DNA of 64,000 nt from Methylibium sp. Root1272 (lineage in GTDB: Bacteria > Pseudomonadota > Gammaproteobacteria > Burkholderiales > Burkholderiaceae_C), in assembly GCF_001425905.1 (NCBI RefSeq), contig NZ_LMDY01000001.1, forward strand, positions 316,890-380,889, read 5' to 3'. This document shows, in pieces, positions 7,631 through 19,490 of the stretch. Positions within the stretch are counted from its first letter, which is position 1, and each line of letters starts with the position of its first letter. The notes under the pieces are model-generated. The model searched no databases and was not told the DNA's origin. It was given only the letters and a program-made list of their open reading frames with translations. Both the position numbers and the translations under genes were made by a program.

Positions 7631-9702
7631 ATTCGAACGACACCCCGTCCAGCGATACGCAGCCCGATGCCACGCCGCCCACCGGCGACGACAGTGCGGC
7701 TGCCGCGCCGGTCAAGCGACGCACGCGCAAGCCCGCGGCAGCCGCGGCCGAAAGCGCGGCCGCGGTAGAGGTGACGGCCGCGGTCGACGCCGATGCCGGC
7801 ACGGAGGCGCCGAAGGCGCCGCGGCGGCGCAAGCCCAAGGCCGACGCGGCCGTTGCGGATGCGGCGGAGGCCGTCGCGCCACCCGTTGCTGTCGATGCGC
7901 CAGCGGAGATCGAAGCCCGACCGGCGCCCGTCGAGCGGCAGACGGCAGCCGCGGTGCCGGCCATCGCCGAAGCGGCCGACGGAAGAGGCGCCACTGGCGA
8001 ACCGGCCGAACCCGGTGAAGCGGCCGAAGCGGGTGCGGCCGCCGGCGACGAGTCGGGTGAGCGCGGCCGTCGTGGCCGCAACCGGCGCCGGGGCCGCAAG
8101 GATCGCGTCGGCGGCGAGGCGGCGGGCGCCGAGGGCTCGGCCGAGCCCGGCACCGAACGTCCGCCCCAGGCGCCGCGACCGGCGCTGGATCCGGCCCTGG
8201 TGGTGGAGCGATTCGAGGAAGTACTGTCCGGTGCCTACGATGCCGAGCCGCCCGAGCCGGACGACGAAGCCAGCGTCGAGCAGTCGACCAAGCGCGTGCT
8301 GCGTCCGGAACCCGAAGCGCCGAAGTTGCACAAGGTGCTGGCGCAGTCGGGCATCGGTTCGCGCCGCGACATGGAGCAGTTCATCCTGGACGGCAAGGTC
8401 ACGGTCAACGACGAGGTCGCCCATGTCGGCATGCGCATCTCCTACGGCGACCGCATCGCCGTCGACGGCAAGCCGGTGCGCCTGCGGATCCAGCCGGGTC
8501 CGGCGCGGCTGCTGGCCTATCACAAGCCGACCGGCGAAGTGGTCACGCTGAACGATCCGGAAGGTCGCCCCACGGTGTTCCGCCGCCTGCCGCGCCTGCA
8601 GCAGGGCAAGTGGCAATCGGTCGGTCGACTGGACATCAACACCGAGGGCCTGCTGCTGTTCACCAACTCGGGTGAACTGGCGAACCAGCTGATGCATCCG
8701 CGCTTCGGTGTCGAGCGCGAGTACGCGGTGCGCGTGTTGGGCAGCCTGAACGAGGAACAGCGCGCGAAGCTGCTCGAGGGCGTGGAGATCGATGGCCAGA
8801 CCGCCGGCTTCAAGAGCATCGAGGAGGGCGGTGGCGAAGGCGCGAACCGCTGGTACCGCGTGGTCATCACCGAAGGGCGCAACCGCGAGGTGCGCAAGCT
8901 GTTCGACAAGGTCGGGCTGGCCGTGAGCCGGCTGATCCGCATCCGCTACGGCACCGTGGTGCTCCCGCGCGGCCTCAAGCGCGGCGTCTGGGTCGAACTC
9001 GACGATCAGGACCTGCGCGCGATCCGCCAGCTGGCCAGCGGCGGCCGTGGCCAGGCCGCACCGGGCGAGGCCCGCGACAACCAGGGCAACCGCGAACAGC
9101 GGCGCAACAACGGCCGCAACGGGAAGCCCGACCGGAACGGTCGCGGGCCGCAGCAGGCCGGTCCCCGCCCACAGCAAGGCCAGGGTGGCGCCGAGCGCGG
9201 CCCCCGCCGCGAACCGCGCGAGCAGCGGTCCGCCGAGTCCGCGCCCGACACCGACGGCGCGGGAGAGGAAGACTTCGGCCGCATCCCCAATCCGCTGGAG
9301 CAGACCTTCGACCGTCGCTTCGCGAAGGGCCCGCGCCGGGGTGGTGCCCAGGGCTTCGGGCATGGCGGCTCGCAGGCGGATCACGATGTCGGCGGTCCGC
9401 CCGGAACCATTCCGAACCCGCTGGAACAGACCTTCGACAAGCGCTTCGTCAAGGGCTCGCAGCGCATCAATGCCGGCTTCGGCCGGCACGATGCGCACCA
9501 GCCTGACCAGGGTGGCGCCAAGAAGGGAGGGCCGAAGCAGCCCGATCCGATGCAGACCTCGGTCGGCTACATCGGCGCGGATGCCTACTTCAACAAGGCC
9601 GGCGGCAAGCGGGGCGGCGGTGGCGGTCGCGGCGGCCAGGGAGGCCGTAGCGGCGGTGGTGGGGGCGGGGGCGGTGGTGGGGGCCGCGGACCGCGGCGCT
9701 GA
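7627..9702 (+). CDS. rluB: 23S rRNA pseudouridine synthase RluB with long disordered tails
   Basis: 691 residues, far longer than the roughly 290 of E. coli RluB. The enzyme core is residues about 230-460: S4 domain [19 protein letters not shown], then [13 protein letters not shown] with catalytic Asp336 and the [18 protein letters not shown] motif. Residues 1-230 are Ala/Glu/Pro rich with an Arg-rich block ([13 protein letters not shown]). Residues 470-691 are Arg/Gly/Gln rich, contain the motif [10 protein letters not shown] twice and end in a polyglycine run. Tails of this kind are common in beta-proteobacterial RluB and probably bind RNA, but that role is inference. Confidence 0.92.
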   Translation: MNSNDTPSSDTQPDATPPTGDDSAAAAPVKRRTRKPAAAAAESAAAVEVTAAVDADAGTEAPKAPRRRKPKADAAVADAAEAVAPPVAVDAPAEIEARPAPVERQTAAAVPAIAEAADGRGATGEPAEPGEAAEAGAAAGDESGERGRRGRNRRRGRKDRVGGEAAGAEGSAEPGTERPPQAPRPALDPALVVERFEEVLSGAYDAEPPEPDDEASVEQSTKRVLRPEPEAPKLHKVLAQSGIGSRRDMEQFILDGKVTVNDEVAHVGMRISYGDRIAVDGKPVRLRIQPGPARLLAYHKPTGEVVTLNDPEGRPTVFRRLPRLQQGKWQSVGRLDINTEGLLLFTNSGELANQLMHPRFGVEREYAVRVLGSLNEEQRAKLLEGVEIDGQTAGFKSIEEGGGEGANRWYRVVITEGRNREVRKLFDKVGLAVSRLIRIRYGTVVLPRGLKRGVWVELDDQDLRAIRQLASGGRGQAAPGEARDNQGNREQRRNNGRNGKPDRNGRGPQQAGPRPQQGQGGAERGPRREPREQRSAESAPDTDGAGEEDFGRIPNPLEQTFDRRFAKGPRRGGAQGFGHGGSQADHDVGGPPGTIPNPLEQTFDKRFVKGSQRINAGFGRHDAHQPDQGGAKKGGPKQPDPMQTSVGYIGADAYFNKAGGKRGGGGGRGGQGGRSGGGGGGGGGGGRGPRR
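9283..9456 (+). repeat. Duplicated [10 protein letters not shown] motif in the RluB tail
   Basis: Two 16-residue copies, [16 protein letters not shown] (9283-9330, residues 553-568) and [16 protein letters not shown] (9409-9456, residues 595-610), sit 126 nt apart in otherwise low-complexity sequence. They differ at two of 16 residues, one of them Arg/Lys, while the flanking residues do not match. This looks like a selected short linear motif rather than drift in a disordered tail. Confidence 0.8.
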
Positions 9703-9738
9703 GACCGCGCGTGACATCGAGGCGCCGACCTCAAGCGC

Positions 9739-9744
9739 TACAAT
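9739..9744 (+). promoter_or_regulatory. Candidate -10 box of ndk
   Basis: TACAAT in the context CGCTACAATTCAAGG, 38 nt before the ndk ATG. The surrounding 21 bases (9736-9756) match the bases just before tRNA-His (59905-59925) with only two differences. A GGAGAA ribosome-binding site follows at about 9771. Confidence 0.55.
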
Positions 9745-9782
9745 TCAAGGTTCTGCTAAATCATTGATTCCGGAGAATAAAT

Positions 9783-10208
9783 ATGGCGATCGAACGCACC
9801 TTGTCCATCATCAAGCCTGACGCCGTTGCCAAGAACGTGATCGGTCAGATCTATGCCCGTTTCGAGGGCGCGGGCCTGAAGATCGTGGCGGCCAAGCTGG
9901 TTCACCTGTCGCGCGGCGAGGCCGAGCAGTTCTATGCCGTGCACAAGGCGCGTCCCTTCTTCAAGGACCTGGTCGAGTTCATGATCTCGGGCCCGGTGAT
10001 GATCCAGGCGCTCGAAGGCGAGGGCGCGATCGCCAAGAACCGCGAGCTGATGGGTGCCACCGATCCGAAGAAGGCCGAGAAGGGCACCATCCGTGCCGAC
10101 TTCGCCGACAGCATCGACGCCAACGCCGTGCACGGCTCGGACGCCCCGGAGACCGCAGCGGTCGAGGTGGCGTTCTTCTTCCCGGGCATGAACGTCTACA
10201 GCCGCTGA
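9783..10208 (+). CDS. ndk: Nucleoside diphosphate kinase
   Basis: 141 residues, the usual length. It transfers the gamma phosphate of ATP to nucleoside diphosphates through a phospho-histidine. The motif NAVHGSD holds the catalytic His117, and the N-terminal [12 protein letters not shown] is typical. A clean ribosome site (GGAGAA) precedes the ATG by about seven bases. It is the first gene of the long block that runs through rlmN to the ispG/hisS region. Confidence 0.97.
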   Translation: MAIERTLSIIKPDAVAKNVIGQIYARFEGAGLKIVAAKLVHLSRGEAEQFYAVHKARPFFKDLVEFMISGPVMIQALEGEGAIAKNRELMGATDPKKAEKGTIRADFADSIDANAVHGSDAPETAAVEVAFFFPGMNVYSR

Positions 10209-10255
10209 GCGATCGCGGGGCGCCGAGCGTCCCGACGGTCCGATCGGTGCATCCC

Positions 10256-11440
10256 ATGACTGCGGCCAACCTGCTCGAATTCGATCTCGACGCGCTGGCC
10301 GCTTTCTGCGAGCAGCTCGGTGAGAAGCGCTTTCGCGCCACGCAGTTGTTCCGCTGGATCCACCAGAAGGGTGCGCGCGACTTCGCGCAGATGTCCGACC
10401 TGGCGAAGTCGCTGCGCGAGAAGCTCGCGGGGCGCGCAACGATCCAGCCGCTCGCGGTGCTGAGCGAGCATGTGTCTGCCGATGGCACGGTCAAGTGGTT
10501 GTTCGACGTCGGCGGCGGCAACGCCGTCGAGACGGTGTTCATCCCCGAGGATGACCGCGGCACGCTGTGCATCTCGTCCCAGGCCGGCTGTGCAGTCGGC
10601 TGCCGTTTCTGCTCGACCGGGCACCAGGGCTTCAGCCGCAACCTGTCGACCGGCGAGATCGTTGCCCAGCTCTGGCATGCCGAGCACCAGCTGCGCGGGC
10701 GGCTGGGCACGACCGAGCGGGTCATCAGCAACGTCGTGATGATGGGCATGGGCGAGCCGCTGCAGAACTATGCCGCGCTGCTGCCGGCGCTGCGCGTGAT
10801 GCTCGACGACCACGGCTACGGCCTGTCGCGCCGTCGTGTCACGGTGTCCACCTCCGGCGTGGTGCCGATGATCGACCGTTTGCGCGAGGACTGCCCGGTG
10901 GCCCTGGCGGTGTCGCTGCACGCGCCGACCGACGCACTGCGCGACGATCTCGTGCCGCTCAATCGCAAGTACCCGATCGCGGAGTTGCTCGAGGCCTGCC
11001 AGCGCTACCTCGAGGCGGCACCGCGCGACTTCATCACCTTCGAGTACTGCATGCTCGACGGCGTCAACGACAGCGAGGCGCAGGCGCGCGAGCTGCTGCG
11101 CCTCGTCGGCGAGCGTGGGCCGGTCGGGCGCGTGCCCTGCAAGATCAACCTCATTCCCTTCAACCCTTTCCCCGCTTCGGGGCTGACGAGGTCGTCGTCG
11201 GCGCGCGTGCAGGCCTTTGCGAAGCTGCTGGTCGACGGGGGCCTGGTCACCACGGTGCGCAGGACGCGGGGTGACGACATCGACGCCGCCTGCGGCCAGC
11301 TGGCCGGCGAAGTGCAGGACCGCACCAATGCGCGCTCGCGGATGCAGCGGGCGCCGATTGCCATCCAGCCGATCGACAGCGTGGTGCAGCGCCGGACAGG
11401 CGCCGCACCGTCGGGTTCAGCCACGGAGACGACACGATGA
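10256..11440 (+). CDS. rlmN: Dual-specificity RNA methyltransferase RlmN
   Basis: 394 residues. Radical-SAM enzyme that methylates C2 of A2503 in 23S rRNA and A37 in some tRNAs. The Fe-S cysteines are at residues 112, 116 and 119 in [24 protein letters not shown] (SAM binding) and the C-terminal methyl-carrier region are present. An in-frame GTG at 10247 would add three residues; the ATG at 10256 gives the family start [12 protein letters not shown]. Its last four bases overlap the pilW start (ATGA). Confidence 0.95.
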   Translation: MTAANLLEFDLDALAAFCEQLGEKRFRATQLFRWIHQKGARDFAQMSDLAKSLREKLAGRATIQPLAVLSEHVSADGTVKWLFDVGGGNAVETVFIPEDDRGTLCISSQAGCAVGCRFCSTGHQGFSRNLSTGEIVAQLWHAEHQLRGRLGTTERVISNVVMMGMGEPLQNYAALLPALRVMLDDHGYGLSRRRVTVSTSGVVPMIDRLREDCPVALAVSLHAPTDALRDDLVPLNRKYPIAELLEACQRYLEAAPRDFITFEYCMLDGVNDSEAQARELLRLVGERGPVGRVPCKINLIPFNPFPASGLTRSSSARVQAFAKLLVDGGLVTTVRRTRGDDIDAACGQLAGEVQDRTNARSRMQRAPIAIQPIDSVVQRRTGAAPSGSATETTR

Positions 11441-12264
11441 TTCGGGACGGATGGTCGAGGGACGCGACGCGGTGGATGCTGCTCGCTGCGCTGTTGTGCC
11501 TCGGCGCCTGGAACTCGGTCCACGCACAGGGCCGGTCCAACGACTTCGGCCGCGGCAATCCGACCGCCGGTTCGGACGAGGAATCCGACGCATCGAAGCG
11601 TGCGCGCATCCGCCTCGACCTCGCGGGAGCCTATTTTTCCGAAGGACGCCTGGAGAACGCACTGTCGGAGGTAAAGCTGGCGCTGGCCTCGAACCCCGAC
11701 CTGCCGCAGGCGCTGAACCTGCAGGGCCTGGTGCTGGCCGCGCTCGGTGAAGAACAGAAGGCCGAGGACAGCTTCAAGCGCGCGCTGCAACTGGCGTCCA
11801 CCGACGGCGACGTGATGCACAACTACGGCTGGTTCCTGTGCCAGCGCGGCCGCTACCCGGAGGCGGAGAAACTGTTCCAGCGCGCCGTGACGACGCCGCA
11901 GTACCGCACGCCGAACCGGACCTTCCTGGTGCAGGGCATCTGCGAGGCACGCGCCGGCCAGCTCGATCTCGCCGAGCTGACCCTCAAGCGCGCCTACGAA
12001 CTCGAGCCGGCCAACCCGGCGATCGCGATGAACCTGGCCGACGTGCTGTACCGCCGCGGCGAGTACGAACGGGCGCGCTTCTACGTGCGCCGTGTTAACA
12101 ACAACACCGAGCTGCGCAGCGCCGAGACGCTGTGGCTCGCGGCACGCATCGAGAACCGCCTCGCCAACCCGCAGGGTGTGCGCGATCTGGGCAACCAGCT
12201 GCGATCGAGCTATCCGAATTCCCGCGAGGCGGCATCGTTCGAGCGAGGAACGTTCGATGAGTGA
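11437..12264 (+). CDS. pilW: Type IV pilus biogenesis/stability protein PilW (PilF-like TPR protein)
   Basis: 275 residues with an N-terminal signal sequence and tandem TPR repeats ([80 protein letters not shown]). In the family it is an outer-membrane lipoprotein that helps the PilQ secretin multimerise. Here the hydrophobic segment reads [18 protein letters not shown]: the only cysteine (Cys21) has leucine at -1, so it does not fit a lipobox, and cleavage after VHA is more likely. Overlaps rlmN at its start and the next gene at its end. Confidence 0.88.
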   Translation: MIRDGWSRDATRWMLLAALLCLGAWNSVHAQGRSNDFGRGNPTAGSDEESDASKRARIRLDLAGAYFSEGRLENALSEVKLALASNPDLPQALNLQGLVLAALGEEQKAEDSFKRALQLASTDGDVMHNYGWFLCQRGRYPEAEKLFQRAVTTPQYRTPNRTFLVQGICEARAGQLDLAELTLKRAYELEPANPAIAMNLADVLYRRGEYERARFYVRRVNNNTELRSAETLWLAARIENRLANPQGVRDLGNQLRSSYPNSREAASFERGTFDE

Positions 12265-13173
12265 GGGGACGGTCGACACCAGCCCGCCGGCGACGACCGC
12301 AGGGCGGTTGCTGCGTGCGGCGCGGGAAGCGCAGGGCCTGCACCTCGCGGTGCTCGCGGCCTCGCTGAAGGTCACGCCGCAGAAGCTCGAGGCGATCGAG
12401 AACGACCGTCTCGAGCTGCTGCCCGACGCCACCTTCGCTCGCGCTCTGGCGCAGAGCATGTGCAGGGCGCTGAAGATCGACGCCGAACCGGTGCTGTCGC
12501 GCCTGCCCCAAGCTGCCTCCGCCGGGCGTGGGCTCGACCACGTGGCGCGCGGCCTCAATCAGCCCTTCCACGACCGCGGCGTTCCGAGCGACGGGGTCGA
12601 ATGGCAGCACTTCCTGAGCCCGCCGCTGGTCGCGGCCGCGTTTCTGGTGCTGGCGGCGGCGGCCGTCTACCTGCTGCCGGCGGGCTGGGTGGGTCGGCTG
12701 CTGCCGGCCGATGCCGGCGCATCGGCGGCCGCCGAGAACGCCGCCAGCAGCCCGGACGCTGCGGGCAGCGTCGTGTCGCTGGAGACGGCCACGCCGCAGG
12801 CCGCGTCGTCCGAAGCCGTGCCTGCATCGGCGGCATCGCTAGCGGGACAGGCGGGAGCCGATGCGGCGCCGCCGGGCTCGGCCGTGATCGACACCGTGTT
12901 CTCGGCCCCGGTGGACACAGCGGCGTCGGCATCGGCCGCCGGCGGCTTGTTGACGATGCGGGCCGTGGCGGAGTCCTGGGTCGAGGTGCGCGATGCGAAG
13001 GGCCAGGTGCTGCTGTCGCGCACACTGGCAGCCGGTGAGGCGGCAGGCCTGGACGGACCCTTGCCGCTGCACGTGACCGTGGGCAATGCCGAAGGCACAC
13101 AGCTCGTCTTTCGCGGCCAACCGGTCGTGTTGAGTGCGTCGACGCGCGACAACGTCGCGCGCCTGGAGTTGAA

Positions 13174-13177
<4 letters not shown>
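12257..13177 (+). CDS. rodZ: RodZ-like helix-turn-helix membrane protein
   Basis: 306 residues. Layout matches RodZ: a cytoplasmic HTH domain (residues about 14-80, [20 protein letters not shown] ... [13 protein letters not shown]), one transmembrane segment near residues 122-143 ([20 protein letters not shown]), an Ala/Ser-rich periplasmic linker and a C-terminal DUF4115 beta domain (residues about 230-306, [20 protein letters not shown]). RodZ links MreB to the wall-elongation machinery; in this operon position the protein is common in Burkholderiales but less well studied. The ATG at 12257 lies inside the pilW stop region. Confidence 0.82.
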
Positions 13178-14472
<1,295 letters not shown>

Positions 14473-14549
14473 CGTGGCGAGCCGGCGCACCCCGCGGGTG
14501 TGCCCAGCGAACCGGCCGCGGCCGGCCTGAATCCTTGTGGGCATCGACC

Positions 14550-15881
14550 ATGGCAGAACAACAGAAAGCCGCCAAGACGGAGACTTCGCCGCTGCGTGCG
14601 GTCAAGGGCATGAACGACCTGCTGCCGCCCGAGTCGGCGCGCTGGGAGTGGTTCGAGGAGGCGGTGCGCCGGGTGATGCAGCGCTACGGCTATGCCGCGA
14701 TCCGCACGCCGATCGTCGAACCGACGGCGCTGTTCGTGCGCGGGCTCGGCGAGGTGACCGACATCGTCGAGAAGGAGATGTACTCCTTCACCGACAGCAT
14801 GAACGGTGACCAGCTCACGCTGCGTCCGGAAGGCACGGCCGGTGTGGTGCGCGCGGTGACCGAGCATTCGCTGCTGTACGAGGGCGGCAAGCGCCTCTAC
14901 TACCTGGGCGCCATGTTCCGCCACGAGCGGCCGCAGAAGGGCCGCTACCGCCAGTTCCATCAGGCCGGCGCCGAGGCGCTGGGTTTCCACGGCCCGGACG
15001 TCGATGCCGAGCTGATCCTGATGTGCCGCGCGCTGTGGCGCGAGCTCGGCCTGATCGAAGGCCGCGACCTCTGGCTGGAGATCAACAGTCTGGGGCAGGC
15101 CGAAGAGCGGCGCGCCCACCGGGCGGCGCTGATCGCACACCTGGAGGCACATGCCAATCTGCTGGACGACGATGCCAGGCGGCGCCTGCACAGCAACCCG
15201 TTGCGCATCCTCGACACCAAGACACCCGCGATGCAGGCCGTGGTGGAGGCGGCGCCCAGGCTGATCGATTTCCTTGGAGAAGCCTCGCTGGCGCACTTCA
15301 ACGCGGTGCGCGCCGTGCTGGATGCCGCCGGGCTGCCGTACCGCGTCAACCCGCGGCTGGTGCGCGGCATGGACTACTACAACCTCACCGTGTTCGAGTG
15401 GGTCACCGACCGCATGGGCGCGCCCTTGACGGTCGGCGGCGGTGGCCGCTACGACAGCCTGATCGAGCAGCTCGGCGGCAAGCCGGCCCCGGGCGTCGGC
15501 TGGGGTCTGGGCATCGAGCGGCTGCTGCTGCTGCTCGACGCGGTCGGCGTCGTGACGCCGCCCCGGCTGCCGGATGCCTACGCGGTGCTGCCGAGCGCGG
15601 CGGCGCTGCCGGCGGCGATGGTGCTGATCGAGGCCTTGCGCGCCACCGGGGCCAGCGTGGTGCTGCACCCCGCCGGCAAGGACGGTCCGGCCAGCATGAA
15701 GTCGCAGTTCAAGAAGGCCGATGCCAGCGGCGCCCGCTATGCGCTGGTGTTCGGTGCCGACGAAATGGCCCAGGGCATGGTGGCGCTCAAGCCGCTGCGT
15801 GCGGGCGAGGGCGCGGCCGCGCAGGTGTTGCGCCCGCTGGCCGATCCGGCGGCCTGGGCCGGCGAACTGCTCCGTTCATAA
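14550..15881 (+). CDS. hisS: Histidyl-tRNA synthetase
   Basis: 443 residues, class II aminoacyl-tRNA synthetase charging tRNA-His (whose gene is at 59926-60002). Motif 1 region [20 protein letters not shown], motif 2 [19 protein letters not shown] and the histidine-specific [13 protein letters not shown] are all visible, followed by the anticodon-binding domain from about residue 340. The ATG at 14550 gives [11 protein letters not shown]; the frame is open upstream to the end of ispG but without homology. A 77-nt gap separates it from ispG. Confidence 0.96.
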   Translation: MAEQQKAAKTETSPLRAVKGMNDLLPPESARWEWFEEAVRRVMQRYGYAAIRTPIVEPTALFVRGLGEVTDIVEKEMYSFTDSMNGDQLTLRPEGTAGVVRAVTEHSLLYEGGKRLYYLGAMFRHERPQKGRYRQFHQAGAEALGFHGPDVDAELILMCRALWRELGLIEGRDLWLEINSLGQAEERRAHRAALIAHLEAHANLLDDDARRRLHSNPLRILDTKTPAMQAVVEAAPRLIDFLGEASLAHFNAVRAVLDAAGLPYRVNPRLVRGMDYYNLTVFEWVTDRMGAPLTVGGGGRYDSLIEQLGGKPAPGVGWGLGIERLLLLLDAVGVVTPPRLPDAYAVLPSAAALPAAMVLIEALRATGASVVLHPAGKDGPASMKSQFKKADASGARYALVFGADEMAQGMVALKPLRAGEGAAAQVLRPLADPAAWAGELLRS

Positions 15882-15930
15882 TCCCGGCTTCGCGCCCCAC
15901 ACGCCGCGCAGCCTCTCACAAAGCATCCGC

Positions 15931-16623
15931 ATGGCCACCCCTCTCGACCTCCAAGAACAAGAACAGCTCGACTCGATCAAGCACTTCTGGAAGCAGTACG
16001 GCAACCTGATCACCTGGGTCCTGATCATCGCGCTCGGCGGTTTCGCCGCCTTCAACGGCTGGCAGTGGATGCAGCGCGATCGCGCCGTGAAGGCCAGCGT
16101 GCTGTTCGACGAACTCGACAAGGCCGTGACCGCCGGCGACACCGACAAGGTCGCCCGCGTGTTGGCCGACATGAAGGAGCGCTACGGATCGACGGCCTTC
16201 GCCGGGCAGGCCGGACTGCTTGCGGCGAAGGCGCAGTTCGAGAAGGGGCAGAACGACGCCGCGCGGGCCAGCCTCGAGTGGGTGATCGGCAACGCGAGCG
16301 AGAAGGAGTACGCGGTGCTGGCGCGTCTGCGGCTGGCCGGCGTGTTGCTCGACGAGAAGAAGTACGACGAGGCGTTGAAGGCGCTGCCTACCGATCCGCC
16401 GACGTCCTTTGCAGGACTTGCGGCCGACCGCCGCGGCGACATCCTCACGGCGCAAGGCAAGGCCGACGAGGCGCGCGCCGCCTACCAGGTCGCGTTCGAT
16501 GCGATGGCGCCGACGCTCGACTACCGCCGCCTGGTCGAAGCGAAGCTGACCGCACTGGGCGCGGCACCCGAGACGCCGGCGACGGTGGTTACCGTGCCGG
16601 CCGCGGCAGGAGCATCGAAGTGA
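15931..16623 (+). CDS. yfgM: YfgM family tetratricopeptide protein (SecYEG ancillary subunit)
   Basis: 230 residues. Family YfgM/UPF0070: a short cytoplasmic N-terminus, one transmembrane segment at about residues 25-43 (LITWVLIIALGGFAAFNGW) and a periplasmic TPR domain. In E. coli YfgM pairs with PpiD at the Sec translocon (family knowledge); a ppiD gene is present at 57975. As in E. coli it sits between hisS and bamB. The ATG follows hisS by 49 nt, and its stop overlaps the bamB start (TGATG). Confidence 0.9.
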   Translation: MATPLDLQEQEQLDSIKHFWKQYGNLITWVLIIALGGFAAFNGWQWMQRDRAVKASVLFDELDKAVTAGDTDKVARVLADMKERYGSTAFAGQAGLLAAKAQFEKGQNDAARASLEWVIGNASEKEYAVLARLRLAGVLLDEKKYDEALKALPTDPPTSFAGLAADRRGDILTAQGKADEARAAYQVAFDAMAPTLDYRRLVEAKLTALGAAPETPATVVTVPAAAGASK

Positions 16624-17744
16624 TGCGCCCCCGCGTGGCAAGGCTCGCGGTCGCGCTGCTCGTTGCCGGCCTGGCGGCCTGCTCCAGCGGGCCGGAGAAA
16701 CCCAAGCCGACGCCGCTCGAGCCGCTCAAGGCGCAGATTGCCGGCCGGCAGGTCTGGTCGCAGGGTCTGGGCAGTGTGGACTTTCCCTTGCGCATCGCCT
16801 CCGGGGCCGGCGCCGTGGTGCTGGCCAGTTCGGACGGCCGCGTGATCGCGCTCGCAGCGGAAACCGGCCGGGAGCTCTGGCGCGGCGATGCCGACGGCAA
16901 GCTCAGCGCCGGTGTCGGCAGCGACGGGCGCTACGCCAGCGTCGTGACGATCGGCAACGAACTGGTCGTGCTCGACAGCGGCAAGCCGCTCTGGCGCACG
17001 CGCCTGACCACCCGTGTCGTGACGCCGCCGCTGGTGGCCGGTGAGCGCGTCTTCGTGCTCGGCATCGACCGCAGCGTGCAGGCCTTCGACGTGCTCGATG
17101 GCCGCAAGCTCTGGGTCCAGCAGCGCCCCGGCGATCCGCTGACGCTGCTGCAGCCCGGCGTGCTGCTGCCGTGGAAGGACACGCTGGTGGTTGGCCAGGG
17201 GCCGCGCCTTGCCGGGCTCGACCCGCTGCGCGGCAGCGTGCGCTGGGACACCACCGTCGCATCTCCACGCGGCACCAACGAGGTCGAGCGGCTGGCCGAT
17301 CTGGTGGGGCCGGCGGCGCGCGTCGGCGATGCGGTCTGCGTGCGCGGCTTCCAGGCCGCGGTCGGCTGCGTCAACGCCGAGGCCGGCACGCTCGCCTGGG
17401 CCAAGACCACCGGCGGGACCAACGGCGTGGCGGCCGACGAGCAATTGGTGTTCTCGGCCGATGCCACTGACCGCATTACCGCGTGGAAGCGCGCCAGCGG
17501 CGAAGTCGCGTGGACCTCGGAACGCATGCTGCACCGCGGTCTCAGCTCGCCGCTGGTGGTGGGCCCGACGCTCGTGTTCGGCGATTTCGAAGGCCAGGTG
17601 CACTTCCTCGATCGCAGCAACGGCGCGCCGCTGCTGCGCCTGCCCACCGATGGCCAGCCCATCGTCGGCGCCCCGGTGAAGGTCGGCACCACCATCGTCG
17701 CGGTGACCCGCCGCGGCACGGTGTTCGCGTTCCGCCCCGAGTGA
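16623..17744 (+). CDS. bamB: Outer membrane protein assembly factor BamB
   Basis: 373 residues. Lipoprotein beta-propeller of the BAM complex. Lipobox LAAC with lipidated Cys20, then PQQ-like propeller blades, each carrying a tryptophan motif such as TGRELWRGDADG, DGRKLWVQQRPG, RGSVRWDTTV and SGEVAWTSERM. The start overlaps the yfgM stop. Ribosome-assembly GTPase gene der follows after 17 nt. Confidence 0.94.
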   Translation: MRPRVARLAVALLVAGLAACSSGPEKPKPTPLEPLKAQIAGRQVWSQGLGSVDFPLRIASGAGAVVLASSDGRVIALAAETGRELWRGDADGKLSAGVGSDGRYASVVTIGNELVVLDSGKPLWRTRLTTRVVTPPLVAGERVFVLGIDRSVQAFDVLDGRKLWVQQRPGDPLTLLQPGVLLPWKDTLVVGQGPRLAGLDPLRGSVRWDTTVASPRGTNEVERLADLVGPAARVGDAVCVRGFQAAVGCVNAEAGTLAWAKTTGGTNGVAADEQLVFSADATDRITAWKRASGEVAWTSERMLHRGLSSPLVVGPTLVFGDFEGQVHFLDRSNGAPLLRLPTDGQPIVGAPVKVGTTIVAVTRRGTVFAFRPE

Positions 17745-17761
17745 GCGCGATCGGAACCTAG

Positions 17762-19102
17762 ATGAAACCCGTCCTGGCGCTCGTGGGGCGCCCCAACGTC
17801 GGCAAGTCGACGCTGTTCAACCGCCTGACGAAGAGCCGCGATGCGATCGTGGCCGACTTCGCCGGTCTGACCCGCGACCGCCACTACGGTGACGGGCGCC
17901 TCGGCGAGCGCGAGTTCATCGTCGTCGACACCGGCGGCTTCGAACCCACGGCCGAGAGCGGCATCTACAAGGAGATGGCCAAGCAGACGCGCCAGGCGGT
18001 GGCGGAGTCCGACGTGGTCATCTTCGTCGTCGACGTTCGCGCCGGCGTCACCGGGCAGGACCACGACATCGCGCGCTACCTGCGCACGGCTGGCAAGAAG
18101 GTGCTGATCGCGGCCAACAAGGCCGAGGGCATGCTCGAAGGCATTCAGCTCGCCGAGTTCTACGAGCTCGGCATGGGCGAGCCGCTGGCGGTGTCATCGG
18201 CGCACGGGCAGGGCATCCGCAGTCTGTTGACGGCGGCGCTGGAAGACTTCGTGTTCGACGAGCCCGACGATCTGGCGCTCGACGACCCCGACCGGCCGAT
18301 CCGCCTGGCGGTGGCCGGCCGCCCGAACGTCGGCAAGTCGACGTTGATCAACACCTGGCTCGGCGAAGAGCGCCTGGTGGCCTTCGACCTGCCGGGCACC
18401 ACGCGCGACGCCATCAGCGTGCCGTTCGAGCGCAACGGCCAGAAGTTCGAATTGATCGACACTGCCGGCCTGCGTCGCAAGGGCAAGGTGTTCGAGTCGA
18501 TCGAGAAGTTCTCGGTCGTCAAGACGCTGCAGGCCATCGCCGACGCCAACGTCGTGCTGCTGCTGCTCGACGCGACCCAGGGCGTGACCGATCAGGACGC
18601 CCACATCGCCGGCTACATCCTCGATTCGGGCCGGGCCGTGGTGCTGGCGGTGAACAAGTGGGATGCGGTCGACAGCTATCAGCGCGAGCTGCTGCAGCGC
18701 TCGATCGAGCAGCGGCTGGCCTTCCTGAAGTTCGCACCGGTGCTGCACATCTCGGCCATCAAGCGCCAGGGTCTGGGCCCGGTGTGGAAATCGATCGCCG
18801 ATGCCTGGGCTTCGGCGACCAAGAAGCTCCCCACGCCGGTGCTGACGCGCGTGCTGCTGGAGGCAGTTCAGTTCCAGCAACCCAAGCGCGCCGGCGCCTT
18901 CCGTCCCAAGCTGCGCTATGCGCACCAGGGCGGCCAGAACCCGCCGGTGATCGTGATCCACGGCAATTCGCTGGAGCACGTGACCGACGCCTACAAGCGC
19001 TTCCTGGAGGGGCGTTTTCGCAGCCACTTCCAGCTCAGCGGCACGCCGATGCGCATCGAGATGAAATCGTCACGGAACCCCTTCGCAGAAAAGGACTCGT
19101 AA
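17762..19102 (+). CDS. der: Ribosome biogenesis GTPase Der (EngA)
   Basis: 446 residues with two tandem GTPase domains and a C-terminal KH-like domain; needed for 50S subunit maturation. Each G1 motif reads GRPNVGKST, near residues 8-16 and again near 185-193; G3 DTGG and DTAG and G4 NKAE and NKWD are present. The order bamB-der-hfq is conserved in beta- and gamma-proteobacteria. Complete and ordinary. Confidence 0.96.
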   Translation: MKPVLALVGRPNVGKSTLFNRLTKSRDAIVADFAGLTRDRHYGDGRLGEREFIVVDTGGFEPTAESGIYKEMAKQTRQAVAESDVVIFVVDVRAGVTGQDHDIARYLRTAGKKVLIAANKAEGMLEGIQLAEFYELGMGEPLAVSSAHGQGIRSLLTAALEDFVFDEPDDLALDDPDRPIRLAVAGRPNVGKSTLINTWLGEERLVAFDLPGTTRDAISVPFERNGQKFELIDTAGLRRKGKVFESIEKFSVVKTLQAIADANVVLLLLDATQGVTDQDAHIAGYILDSGRAVVLAVNKWDAVDSYQRELLQRSIEQRLAFLKFAPVLHISAIKRQGLGPVWKSIADAWASATKKLPTPVLTRVLLEAVQFQQPKRAGAFRPKLRYAHQGGQNPPVIVIHGNSLEHVTDAYKRFLEGRFRSHFQLSGTPMRIEMKSSRNPFAEKDS

Positions 19103-19174
19103 CCTGAGGGCGTTCGCCGGCTGGAGCCTGTGATACCTTCCATCCTCCAACAGCTTTAAAACACGGACGATATC

Positions 19175-19420
19175 GTGAGCAACAAAGGGCAACTCCTACA
19201 AGACCCGTTCCTGAACCTGCTTCGCAAGGAGCACGTTCCGGTCTCGATCTACCTCGTGAACGGCATCAAGCTGCAAGGTCACATCGAGTCCTTCGACCAG
19301 TACGTGGTCTTGTTGCGCAACACCGTGACCCAGATGGTCTACAAGCACGCCATCTCCACCGTCGTGCCGGGCAGGGCGGTGAATTTCCAGGCCAACGACG
19401 CGCCGGAGTCGGCGGGCTGA
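19175..19420 (+). CDS. hfq: RNA chaperone Hfq
   Basis: 81 residues starting at GTG. The Sm1 core ([20 protein letters not shown]) and Sm2 motif [10 protein letters not shown] are intact, including the Gln-Asp-Pro-Phe proximal-face motif. The C-terminal tail after the Sm fold is short (about 15 residues), as in many beta-proteobacteria and unlike E. coli. It precedes hflX as in the classical hfq-hflX-hflK-hflC superoperon. A 72-nt gap after der may hold its own promoter, but no clear box was identified. Confidence 0.96.
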   Translation: MSNKGQLLQDPFLNLLRKEHVPVSIYLVNGIKLQGHIESFDQYVVLLRNTVTQMVYKHAISTVVPGRAVNFQANDAPESAG

Positions 19421-19490
19421 ACGGCTCGATGCACTCCCGGCATCCGTCCCGTCGTCCGACCGCCCACCGCCAGACCCTGGTGGTCCCAGC

